Shown: one piece after another, positions 1 through 6,492 of the stretch | Layout of the letters: every line of letters begins with the position of its first letter | Numbering within the stretch: the first letter of the stretch is position 1 | DNA from: Rhodospirillaceae bacterium | GTDB lineage: Bacteria > Pseudomonadota > Alphaproteobacteria > Rhodospirillales > Magnetospirillaceae | DNA: 14,130 nt | NCBI GenBank assembly: GCA_013349735.1 | Contig: DUZC01000022.1 | Span: 1-14,130 of the forward strand | Direction of reading: 5' to 3' | Translations under genes and position numbers: made by a program | The notes under the pieces: model-generated | Told to the model about the DNA's origin: nothing | The model's database searches: none | Seen by the model: the letters and a program-made list of their open reading frames with translations, nothing else

Positions 1-515
1 GCAGTCACAGTGCCGGCATTATTGACCGAGGACCCGGCCAGCACCGCATAGCCACCCTCGGAGGCTTGAAGAGTGCCAAAATTATTGATCACCGCATGGG
101 GGTTCGGCGAGGCTTTGCCAAACTGGTAATCGCCGGCGAGAAAATCCTGATCCTTGATATCGCTGGTTGTGGCCAACAGCCCGGCGACATTGACTTGGGA
201 TTTGGGGCCAAACATCACCCCATTGGGATTGACGATCCAGACTTGGCCATTGGCGGTCAAGCTGCCGAGCAAGTTTGAGGCATCGGCCCCCAACACCCGG
301 TTCAGTGCAATGGAATTGGCATCGGGTTGCTTGAAGTTCAGCGTTTCATTGGTGGCAAGCGAAAAATTTTGCCAGTTGATGATGGCTTTGGCCGAGTTTT
401 GCTGAATAAAGGTGTTTTGCGCGACTGCCGTAATATTTGCCTGACCCGCGATCAACTGCGCTCCGGATGGCCCAGCCACGGCCGGTCCCCCGGCCAGGCA
501 AAGGCCGGAGGTCAT
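1..515 (-). CDS. Two-partner-secretion exoprotein, haemagglutinin-type TPS domain (3' part outside window)
   Basis: Reading the minus strand from 515 to the window edge gives an unbroken frame with the hallmarks of the filamentous-haemagglutinin N-terminal (TPS) domain: a Q-N-S-A-K-A-I-I-N-W stretch, an N-R-V motif, the signature NPNGVMFG, and a G-G-Y-A-V-L-A-G-S-S-V-N-N-A-G segment at the edge. Proteins with this domain are exported by Sec and then cross the outer membrane through a TpsB/FhaC-type barrel, which is not in this window. The rest of the protein lies to the left. The start is uncertain. The ATG used here (515-513) leaves a short, uncharged signal peptide (MTSGLCLAGGPAVA). The same frame stays open upstream to a stop at 629-627, encoding a more convincing leader (R-R-R-H-A-F-G-F-R-A-L-L-C), but that stretch has no ATG, GTG or well-placed TTG start. 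An ATG at 544-542 with GAAGG upstream is one frame off. Confidence 0.85.
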   Translation of the reverse strand, partial: MTSGLCLAGGPAVAGPSGAQLIAGQANITAVAQNTFIQQNSAKAIINWQNFSLATNETLNFKQPDANSIALNRVLGADASNLLGSLTANGQVWIVNPNGVMFGPKSQVNVAGLLATTSDIKDQDFLAGDYQFGKASPNPHAVINNFGTLQASEGGYAVLAGSSVNNAGTVT

Positions 516-985
516 GCACAAAAGCGCTCGGAACCCAAAGGCATGGCGCCTTCGGTCTGAGGTTAGAATTGGAATAGCCGGCCCCCGAATTATTGCCGGC
601 TGAACCGGCGCCCCCTCTTTCAGATTTTAATCATATCTTAATTTATTGTTGCGGGGCCAGTGCGCACAATTTGTTTACAATTGCGCCCATGATCCTGGAA
701 CGGCGAGCCCATCAAACACGGATTAAACGAATGCCCTCGGATCGGAACGGACAAAAAATCGCGCCGCAGGCGCTAAAAAATTATCCGCTTTCATCCGGTG
801 ATATCCTGAAATCCGTGCCTGATTTTCCCGACGTTCGGCCTTCGGAAAGGGTCAACTCGGTTCGGAAGGGGCGGGCCCTGATCGGCCAGAAGGCTGTTGC
901 CGCCGCTCTCTGGAATTGCTGACGCTAAGCGTTTGCGCTAACTTTCTGATGGTTCGAGCTTTAAAGTAATGGGGTGGCCTCCGCC
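516..985. other. Non-coding gap between TPS gene and UPF0158 gene
   Basis: No convincing gene was found. Plus-strand frames here have no family resemblance and no ribosome binding site. The segment from about 600 to 690 is AT-rich and precedes the minus-strand exoprotein, so its promoter probably lies here; a TATGAT-like -10 is visible on the minus strand near 631-636 without a good -35. An imperfect inverted repeat CAATT...AATTG lies at about 667-682. A hairpin near 752-773 is listed separately. The last 60 bases should hold the promoter of the downstream gene, but no clear sigma-70 pair is visible. Confidence 0.5.
752..773 (-). terminator. Terminator-like hairpin reading leftward
   Basis: On the minus strand a GCGCC-TGC-GGCGC stem (plus coordinates 761-773) is followed by G-A and six T residues (753-758), the form of a short intrinsic terminator. 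No minus-strand gene is seen to its right that would need it, so it may be fortuitous or may end an unrecognised small or antisense RNA. The stem is only five base pairs. Confidence 0.3.
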
Positions 986-1420
986 ATGCTGTCGCAACCG
1001 AGATTGGTCAAATTCGACGAACTGTCCGAGGCTTTCGAATTTGTTAGCTCTGGGCAGCAATGCGAAAATAATGCGTATATTCATACGGATACAGGAACAA
1101 TTTATTATGTGTCACAGATGGCCGGCATAGATGAGTTGCCAGATGATTTTGAAACTTCGGAAAACTATGTGGAAATTCCACACAGGAATGAATTAAACCT
1201 CGGACGGGATTTGGTTTTTAATTTTGTTGATAAAAATCTTCCCGATGAATTTAACGCGGTCGCCGATATTTTTCGGAGAAGGGGCGCCTATAGTCGCTTC
1301 AAGGACCTGATACAAGCAGGCGGCATGCTCGATAGCTGGTATGAATTCGAGAAAAATGCCATTGACGCAGCTTTAAGAAACTGGTGCCAGGAGACAGGCA
1401 TTCGACTCAGTGATCCTTAG
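986..1420 (+). CDS. UPF0158 family protein
   Basis: A 144-aa protein matching the layout of the uncharacterised UPF0158 family. It has an N-terminal L-V-K-F-D-E-L-x-E-A-F-E-F segment, a strand with D-T-G-T-I-Y-Y-V, a Y-V-E-I-P motif, a helix with D-L-V-x-N-F-V, and the characteristic R-R-R-G-A-Y-S-R-F-K-D-L ... W-Y-x-F-E ... A-L-R-N-W-C end. The family's function is unknown. ATG 986 is chosen because GGGGTGG (971-977) sits eight bases upstream; an in-frame GTG at 974 would add four residues. The gene is visibly more AT-rich than most neighbours, which may reflect transfer or relaxed codon use. It stands alone between two non-coding stretches. Confidence 0.75.
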   Translation: MLSQPRLVKFDELSEAFEFVSSGQQCENNAYIHTDTGTIYYVSQMAGIDELPDDFETSENYVEIPHRNELNLGRDLVFNFVDKNLPDEFNAVADIFRRRGAYSRFKDLIQAGGMLDSWYEFEKNAIDAALRNWCQETGIRLSDP

Positions 1421-1508
1421 GTCCCGTAAAAGAAAAAATTCACAAGAATGATATTTTCCCAAAGCGGTTGGTGCGATAACGTTTCGGGATCAGAGCCAGG
1501 GGACAAAG

Positions 1509-1727
1509 ATGAGCAGCAGGGAAGATCAGATCAAGCAGCGCGCCTTCGCACTTTGGGAGTCCGAGGGTCGGCGGCATGGCCAGGACCTGGAATATTGGTT
1601 GCGGGCGGAAGCCGAGATCATCCAGGCAGAAAAATCGGCGGCCAAACCGAAAAAAACGGTCAAGCCGGCGGTGGAAAAAGCCAAGCCAAAGCCTAAGGCT
1701 AAGCCGGGCAAATCCGCCAAAGGGTAG
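1509..1727 (+). CDS. DUF2934 domain protein with basic Lys/Pro/Ala tail
   Basis: A 72-aa protein. Residues 3-38 (R-E-D-Q-I-K-Q-R-A-F-A-L-W-E-S-E-G-R ... D-L-E-Y-W-L-R-A-E-A-E) match the DUF2934 helical motif common in proteobacteria, whose function is unknown. From about residue 44 the chain becomes a low-complexity K-P-A tail with repeated K-P-K, resembling the tails of histone H1-like or other nucleic-acid-associated proteins. Binding of DNA or RNA is only inferred. A strong AGGGGA Shine-Dalgarno (1498-1503) precedes the ATG. The next gene follows after 33 bases on the same strand, so the two may be co-transcribed. Confidence 0.75.
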   Translation: MSSREDQIKQRAFALWESEGRRHGQDLEYWLRAEAEIIQAEKSAAKPKKTVKPAVEKAKPKPKAKPGKSAKG

Positions 1728-1760
1728 TTCCCTTTACTGCGCCTGACCGAGGATCGCTTA

Positions 1761-2039
1761 ATGAATGAACGGGAAATGTATGACGAAATCAATGCCTTGC
1801 TGGGCGCTGTCGGCAAGGCGTTGGATCTGTCTGCCGAAGCTGCGGCCAAGGCCATTGAATCGGGTCTGATCACCATGGAAATGCGCGAAGATGCGCGTGG
1901 TCAGCGCTTTGTCGGCGTGACCTATCAAGGAAAAACGGCCGAGATTTTTCAAGGGGCGATCCGCCACCAGACGGCGCCGGAAGCACCCGATCCTGGCTTG
2001 GCCGAAGCGCCTGCCGTCAAAAGCTGCGGTTGCGGCTAA
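1761..2039 (+). CDS. Conserved-looking small protein of unknown function
   Basis: A 92-aa protein not assigned to a family. The N-terminal 45 residues look helical (M-Y-D-E-I-N-A-L-L-G-A-V-G-K-A-L-D-L-S-A-E-A-A-A-K-A-I-E), followed by a short beta-like segment (R-F-V-G-V-T-Y-Q-G-K-T-A-E-I-F). A Pro/Ala-rich linker leads to a Cys-containing end, S-C-G-C-G. The terminal C-x-C could bind a metal, but this is only a possibility. GAGGA at 1749-1753 gives a good Shine-Dalgarno seven bases before the ATG. The stop overlaps the end of the convergent DUF1491 gene by four bases. Confidence 0.6.
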   Translation: MNEREMYDEINALLGAVGKALDLSAEAAAKAIESGLITMEMREDARGQRFVGVTYQGKTAEIFQGAIRHQTAPEAPDPGLAEAPAVKSCGCG

Positions 2040-2374
2040 AGAATTTTTTCGCCCATGGGCAGGCGGCCCTCGCGGTCTTCGATTTCCAGAATCCAGAGAT
2101 CGCGATCCCGTTCAATTTGGCGCAAAATATAGGCCTCGGCCACCGGGTCCTCGACGGGCAGGGGGCCGGTTCCGGGCAACCAGGCCTTGCCGCCATCGCC
2201 GTCCCGGATCGGGGTCAGCACCCGAAAACCAGTGCCTTGCAGATTTTGCTTTATCAGCACCGTTCCGGCATCCTCGTCGCCCTTGCGAAGCAAGGTCGCC
2301 ATCATGCCCTGGGCTGCGGCGGCCCGCAGCAAGGCCTGCGCCCAGATTTTGGCCTTAAGGCGCGGCTCTGACAT
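2036..2374 (-). CDS. DUF1491 family protein
   Basis: A 112-aa protein fitting DUF1491, a small family found mainly in alphaproteobacteria and of unknown function. Recognisable elements are R-L-K-A-K-I-W-A-Q-A-L-L-R near the start, L-R-K-G-D-E-D-A-G-T-V-L-I-K, the central T-P-I-R-D-G-D-G-G-K-A-W, and the C-terminal R-D-R-D-L-W-I-L-E-I-E-D-R-E-G-R. The start at 2374 has CGGAG eight bases upstream; an in-frame ATG at 2413 would add 13 residues that do not resemble the family. It is divergent from the DUF2333 gene and overlaps the preceding gene tail to tail by four bases. Confidence 0.8.
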   Translation of the reverse strand: MSEPRLKAKIWAQALLRAAAAQGMMATLLRKGDEDAGTVLIKQNLQGTGFRVLTPIRDGDGGKAWLPGTGPLPVEDPVAEAYILRQIERDRDLWILEIEDREGRLPMGEKIL

Positions 2375-2481
2375 GGTCTTGGCTCCGATTTTTCTGTTTA
2401 TATCTCTATGCAATATCAGGATTTACCGGATCTAGACTATGCTATGGTTGCGCGCACAGTAAACGGTCTAAGGGGTTCAGG

Positions 2482-3501
2482 ATGATGGGATTGTGGCAGA
2501 GGCTGCAGAATAAATGCGTCGATGTCCGCGATAGCGTCTTTGATGCCGTCGCTGGCTCCAGCCTGGCTGGCCGGGCGGCCTTGGCCGCTGTGCTGGCGGC
2601 TTGCCTCCTGTATTTCGGCTTGTTTATTTATGAATATCATATCGACGATGATCTCGAGATCACCGCCCAGGGGCCCCATTTTACCGAGGCCGGCAGTAAG
2701 GCCGTCAGTGTCGCCGCCAGCTTAATGGAACGGGAAATTAGCCATTGGGCCCCCAATAAGCCTTGGTTTTATCCCATTTCCCATAGCGGCAATATGGTGG
2801 CTTTCCAAAAAGGCCTGCAATATGCCGTGGCGCAATGGGCCACCCAGATGACGGATTTTCTTGGGCGTGAACGGGGTTCCGGCGAAGCCGATCCCAATCT
2901 GGTGGCGGCCAAGGGCTTGCTGAATTATGACCCGACGGCCTTTTTACTGCCAAGCGCGGTGTCGCAATATCGCGACGGCATTCGCAACCTGGACGCCTAT
3001 AACCAGCGATTGGCCCATGGTCAGGCGAAATATGACAGAATTGCCAGCAGTCTTTCCGATGTCCTGATAAAAATTGGCAAGGATCTGGGCAGTCAATCCG
3101 GGACCATCGAACTGACGGTGCTGTCACCGGATGACTTTACCGAGGCGGAAAAGCAGCATCTTACCGATAACCAGCGTCGGGTTCTTGCCACCAATGGTGG
3201 CTATTTTGATACCCGGGCCAGCGAGGTGTTTTTCGCTACCAAGGGCCGCTTGGTTGCCTATTACCTGTTGCTTGAGGCCATTGGCACCGACTTTCAGGAG
3301 GTTCTGAAAACCAAAGGCGCCGAAGAACATTGGCAAAATATGCTGATATCACTGCGTTCCGGCGCCACGCTTTATAAATTCTTTGTGTCGAACGGCACCG
3401 GCGGATCTTATTTTACGCCGTCGGATCTGGCCTATCAGGGATTTTTTCTGTTGCGCTTTGATAAGCAGTTGCAGGAGCTCGCCGATATCCTGAACCGGTA
3501 G
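2482..3501 (+). CDS. DUF2333 family membrane-anchored protein
   Basis: A 339-aa protein matching DUF2333, an uncharacterised proteobacterial family. A cytoplasmic leader of about 30 residues is followed by one membrane span at about residues 31-51 (A-A-L-A-A-V-L-A-A-C-L-L-Y-F-G-L-F-I), so the large C-terminal part should lie in the periplasm. Family-like elements are W-A-P-N-K-P-W-F-Y-P, F-Q-K-G-L-Q-Y-A-V-A, F-L-G-R-E-R-G-S-G-E-A-D-P-N-L, and a Tyr/Phe-rich C-terminus with S-D-L-A-Y-Q-G-F-F-L-L-R-F-D. The function is unknown. AGGGG (2471-2475) precedes ATG 2482; a second ATG follows at 2485. The gene ends seven bases from the end of the convergent PRC/MgtE_N gene, with no terminator hairpin visible between them. 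Confidence 0.8.
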   Translation: MMGLWQRLQNKCVDVRDSVFDAVAGSSLAGRAALAAVLAACLLYFGLFIYEYHIDDDLEITAQGPHFTEAGSKAVSVAASLMEREISHWAPNKPWFYPISHSGNMVAFQKGLQYAVAQWATQMTDFLGRERGSGEADPNLVAAKGLLNYDPTAFLLPSAVSQYRDGIRNLDAYNQRLAHGQAKYDRIASSLSDVLIKIGKDLGSQSGTIELTVLSPDDFTEAEKQHLTDNQRRVLATNGGYFDTRASEVFFATKGRLVAYYLLLEAIGTDFQEVLKTKGAEEHWQNMLISLRSGATLYKFFVSNGTGGSYFTPSDLAYQGFFLLRFDKQLQELADILNR

Positions 3502-3508
3502 AGCTTAT

Positions 3509-4771
3509 TTAAACAAAATGATGGCTTAACTGCATGACATCGCGATAGGGGATCACCCCTTTCAGCACCTCGCCCTCGCCGATGATGGGAATGGCGCGAA
3601 AGCCATAGCGGGCAAAAAGCTGCGAGGCCTCGGCAACGGTCGAGCTTTCTTCCAGGGCGACCGTGTTGGTGGTCATGATGTCGCAAAGCTTGTCATGCAG
3701 ATTGGCCAGCAGGATTTCCTTGATATCAACCACGCCAACCAGAACGCCCTTGCCATCGATGACATAGACATACATCACCACATCGGCGTCACGGGCCACG
3801 TCCCGATATTTACCCATGACCTCTCCTACCGACGTCTCGGGTGAAAAAGTGATGTAATGCGAGGTGGCGTAATTGGCGATCTGCTCTTCATGGCGGTCAA
3901 TCAGCGCATGGATTTTTGCCGCTTCCGGCGCATCGACATGTTCAAGAATATCGTCAACTTCGCTGGCCGGTAGGGCCGCCAGAATATCCGCCGCCTGCGC
4001 CGGAGTCATTTCATTGACCAATTCGGCGGTGCGTTCAATGGAAAGCGAGGAAACCAATTCACGCTGCACCCGCGGCTCGACCTCTTCCAAGGTATCCGAT
4101 GCATGTTCGGTATCCAGCTCATTGAAAATGGCCATGCGGTGCTCATGGTCCAGTTCTTCAAGAATATCGGCAAGGTCAACCGGATGAATTTCCGGCAATT
4201 TGTCCTTAAGCAGATTGAGTTTCACATTCCCCTTGAAGCTTCCCATATTGCTGGGCAGTTGCTGGACATAGCTCCAGGGAATGGTGTCCTCGTTGATCTT
4301 GGCGGCGACGGCGCGGATGAAATTTGACAGCCGCTTCAGGCCGATGCGGCGCAGAAAGCCGGCCCGCGAGCAGTCGACATCGGTGACAAACAGGCGCCGA
4401 TTGTTGGCCATCAGCTTGATGTCATAGACCACTTCTACTTCATCGTCATCGCAATCCAGGACTTTCTTGTCCAGCAAATGATCGCGCAGACAGACCTGGC
4501 CTTCATGGGGCTCGCCCTCATAGCGTGTTGCCTCAATGCCGGACAGCGTGACCTGGCCATTAGGTGCCAGATGTTCAACCTTTTCCCAGGGAACCATCAG
4601 TGATTTGTAGCCATAGGGGCGATGGATCAACAGATGGGTGACTTCGGCGGCTTTGGCCGCATCGGTGATGATAATATCGGCCAATTTCCCGATGGCCTTG
4701 CCGTTGAGACGGACTTTCCCGCCGATCAGATCACTCAGCAGATAGGCGTCGGCGGACGGGGTGTCTGACAT
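3509..4771 (-). CDS. PRC-barrel / MgtE N-domain / CBS-pair protein, soluble partner of the Nramp transporter
   Basis: A 420-aa protein with no membrane segment. Its domains in order are: a PRC-barrel-like domain at about 10-70 (I-G-K-L-A-D-I-I-I ... V-T-H-L-L-I-H ... M-V-P-W-E-K-V); a second PRC-like unit at about 92-172 ending I-P-W-S-Y-V; an MgtE N-terminal helical superhelix at about 183-300 (H-P-V-D-L-A-D-I-L-E-E-L ... M-T-P-A-Q-A-A-D-I-L-A-A-L-P); and two CBS motifs at about 305-358 and 361-415. In true MgtE Mg2+ channels the N and CBS domains sense Mg2+ and gate a transmembrane pore. That pore is absent here, so the protein presumably regulates another transporter. It is the last gene of an operon with the Nramp protein, 13 bases after the small membrane gene, with AGGAAAAA just before its ATG. 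It may be annotated as a magnesium transporter, but it cannot transport alone. Confidence 0.85.
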   Translation of the reverse strand: MSDTPSADAYLLSDLIGGKVRLNGKAIGKLADIIITDAAKAAEVTHLLIHRPYGYKSLMVPWEKVEHLAPNGQVTLSGIEATRYEGEPHEGQVCLRDHLLDKKVLDCDDDEVEVVYDIKLMANNRRLFVTDVDCSRAGFLRRIGLKRLSNFIRAVAAKINEDTIPWSYVQQLPSNMGSFKGNVKLNLLKDKLPEIHPVDLADILEELDHEHRMAIFNELDTEHASDTLEEVEPRVQRELVSSLSIERTAELVNEMTPAQAADILAALPASEVDDILEHVDAPEAAKIHALIDRHEEQIANYATSHYITFSPETSVGEVMGKYRDVARDADVVMYVYVIDGKGVLVGVVDIKEILLANLHDKLCDIMTTNTVALEESSTVAEASQLFARYGFRAIPIIGEGEVLKGVIPYRDVMQLSHHFV

Positions 4772-4784
4772 TTTTTCCTAGGCC

Positions 4785-4979
4785 TCAGGGCATGACGGTG
4801 ATGAGGAATTTGTACCCCAGCAGGCCCACCAGCAACAGCAGATAAAGCCGCAGGGCCAGCAAAGACAGCCGCACTGCCGGCGACATGGCCAGCCGTGGAT
4901 GGGCATAGCGCTGGTTGATCTTGCGGATTTTTTCGGTGTTTCGGGCAAACGCGCTGCGGATGGCGGGGAAAATGCGCAT
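4785..4979 (-). CDS. Small single-span membrane protein in the Nramp operon
   Basis: A 64-aa protein with a very basic first half (many Arg and Lys, including R-N-T-E-K-I-R-K-I-N-Q-R-Y) and one hydrophobic segment at about residues 36-60 (V-R-L-S-L-L-A-L-R-L-Y-L-L-L-L-V-G-L-L-G-Y). No family was recognised. The positive-inside rule puts its N-terminus in the cytoplasm. It starts 11 bases after the Nramp stop, has a strong AGGAAGAGG Shine-Dalgarno, and ends 13 bases before the PRC/MgtE_N/CBS gene. Both spacings argue for real translation and for a role as a linker or accessory subunit of the transporter complex; that role is inferred from position only. Confidence 0.65.
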   Translation of the reverse strand: MRIFPAIRSAFARNTEKIRKINQRYAHPRLAMSPAVRLSLLALRLYLLLLVGLLGYKFLITVMP

Positions 4980-4990
4980 GACCTCTTCCT

Positions 4991-6262
4991 TTACACGCCA
5001 AACAGGGTGGGGAACAAAGTGCTGATGCCGTAAAGGGTCGACAGGACAATGATCACCGCAACAATAGCGCCATTTATGATGTTCTGGGTCGGCGTATTGG
5101 CAAATTCCCCCATGGTTTCCTTATCGTTCAACAGCAGGATCAGAAAGACCAGGGCGGCCGGCAGCAGGGTCACGGCAATCACCTGAACGAACAGAGTGAT
5201 CAGAACCAGCGGGGCATTGGGGATCAGCACCACCAGTCCGGCGGTGATCAGGGTGAAGAAATAACTGACATAGAACCAGGGGGCTTCTTTGATCTTATTG
5301 TTCAGCGAATGCGCCCAGCCAAAGATTTCGCCAAAGGCCCAGGAACTGGCCAGGGATATGCAGATGGCACCCAACAGGCCGGCATCAAACAGGCCGATGG
5401 CCATAAAGGTGCCGACATAGCCATCCTTATCCATCAGCAGTTTGGCTGCCTGGGCCGCGTCGTCGACATCGACGCCGTTTAATACGGTGCCGGTGACGAT
5501 CACGATGAAAATGGCCACCACCACGGTAAAAATCGCGCCGATGAAGGTGTCAAATTTGCCAAAGCCGATATCTTTTTCTTTCAGCCCTTTATCCACCACC
5601 GAGGATTGCTGGAAAAACAACATCCAGGGGGCGATGGTGGTGCCGATATTGGCCATCAGGAAAAAGAACAAGGTGCCGTTGAACCCACCGGGAAAATTGG
5701 GAACCAGGCCATGGGACAGGATGGTCGAGAGTTTGGGATGGACCATTAAGGCGCCAGGAATATAAATCAGGTTCAAGGCACAAAAGCCCATGGCGATCTT
5801 TTCCCAGGTCCAATAACGTCCGTTCAGCATGATGGTGCCCATCAACAGGCAGACGCCGAGCACCGTTACCCAGGGGGGGACGCCAAAAATGGCCAGGGCC
5901 GAGGTCATGCCGATGAATTCGGTAACCAGGGTCAGCCAGTCCACCAGCAACAGATCCAGCAGTGAAAACCAGCCCCAAAAGGCACCGAAGCCATCAAAAA
6001 TGGCTTCAGCATGACCGCGCTTGGTCACCGCTCCGAGGCGAACGGTCATTTCCTGGACGTAATAGGCAACGGGAATCAGTAAAATTAAAAACCAGATTAA
6101 GTAATATTCATATTTCGAGCCGGTTGCCGCATAGGTGGTGATGCCACCCGCATCGTTGTCCGCGATCATGACGACCAGACCCGGTCCCGATAAGGCCAAA
6201 AAAAGCCGGAAGGCTTTCCAGTTGCGCTGAAGTTTATAATAAAGCCTGGTAAGCCAGTTCAT
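4991..6262 (-). CDS. Nramp-superfamily divalent metal transporter with non-canonical metal site
   Basis: A 423-aa integral membrane protein with about eleven hydrophobic segments, the normal size for Nramp/SLC11 proton-coupled metal importers. TM1 starts with the family's G-P-G-L but carries D-A-G-G (residues 37-40) where Mn/Fe transporters have D-P-G-N. TM3 keeps T-E-F-I-G. TM6 reads I-G-T-T-I-A-P-W (A-P-W at 211-213) where the classical motif is M-P-H, so the metal-binding methionine is alanine. The aspartate is kept. Loss of the soft sulphur ligand suggests a harder cation such as Mg2+, as in Nramp-related magnesium transporters; the adjacent MgtE_N/CBS gene supports this, but substrate is inference. 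GGAG lies nine bases before ATG 6262. It is the first gene of a three-gene operon with about 100-200 bases of structured leader DNA upstream. A plain Mn/Fe transporter (MntH) is the alternative. Confidence 0.88.
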   Translation of the reverse strand: MNWLTRLYYKLQRNWKAFRLFLALSGPGLVVMIADNDAGGITTYAATGSKYEYYLIWFLILLIPVAYYVQEMTVRLGAVTKRGHAEAIFDGFGAFWGWFSLLDLLLVDWLTLVTEFIGMTSALAIFGVPPWVTVLGVCLLMGTIMLNGRYWTWEKIAMGFCALNLIYIPGALMVHPKLSTILSHGLVPNFPGGFNGTLFFFLMANIGTTIAPWMLFFQQSSVVDKGLKEKDIGFGKFDTFIGAIFTVVVAIFIVIVTGTVLNGVDVDDAAQAAKLLMDKDGYVGTFMAIGLFDAGLLGAICISLASSWAFGEIFGWAHSLNNKIKEAPWFYVSYFFTLITAGLVVLIPNAPLVLITLFVQVIAVTLLPAALVFLILLLNDKETMGEFANTPTQNIINGAIVAVIIVLSTLYGISTLFPTLFGV

Positions 6263-6360
6263 CGTCTGCTGCTCCGGGATTCGGCCACGTCACCGCGCCG
6301 AAGCTTTAGCAGGCCAGCCTGCTGAAATCTACAGGAGACGCCAGTTTTTTTGATCAATTA

Positions 6361-6409
6361 GAACGCGCCCTCGTTGCTCGGGGGCGGCCGTGCGTTCGGC
6401 CCAGCCGAA
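6361..6409. promoter_or_regulatory. Overlapping stem-loops upstream of the Nramp operon
   Basis: Two inverted repeats share three bases. One pairs GAACGC (6361-6366) with GCGTTC (6392-6397), with an inner GCCC/GGGC stem (6367-6370 with 6382-6385) and a loop around TTGCT. The other pairs TTCGGC (6395-6400) with GCCGAA (6404-6409) around a three-base loop. They could form alternately in an RNA leader. They lie about 100 bases before the Nramp start and about 85 before the hemerythrin start, so either gene could own them. No known riboswitch consensus was recognised, and neither stem is followed by a T run. Confidence 0.35.
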
Positions 6410-6431
6410 GTTGGCGAGAGCAAAAAACTCC

Positions 6432-6448
6432 CATTTTTCATAAAAATG
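6432..6448. promoter_or_regulatory. Perfect AT-rich inverted repeat between divergent genes
   Basis: CATTTTT and AAAAATG form a perfect seven-base inverted repeat around CAT. It lies in an AT-rich stretch with a TATAAA (6449-6454) directly to its right that could serve as a -10 for the hemerythrin gene, although no matching -35 is visible. The position suggests an operator for the divergent Nramp and hemerythrin promoters. Chance is possible in such AT-rich DNA. Confidence 0.3.
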
Positions 6449-6492
6449 TATAAACTAAAATAAAACCAAGGTTGTTATGGTAGCGGACGCAA

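Noticed and set aside
66..560. Three overlapping plus-strand open frames
   Set aside because: They lie opposite the clear TPS-domain frame on the minus strand and look like its shadows.
593..922. Plus-strand open frame of 109 codons in the gap left of the UPF0158 gene
   Set aside because: It has no family resemblance and no ribosome binding site, crosses a terminator-like hairpin, and has unnatural composition for a coding region.
3509..4771. Full MgtE magnesium channel
   Set aside because: The protein has no hydrophobic membrane segments; only the cytosolic sensor domains are present.
6308..6351. AGCAGG-CCAG-CCTGCT palindrome followed by a T run as a plus-strand terminator
   Set aside because: The T run begins about 20 bases after the stem, and no plus-strand gene ends there.
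6263..6492. M-box or manganese riboswitch upstream of the Nramp operon
   Set aside because: Neither consensus could be recognised; only unassigned stem-loops are present.
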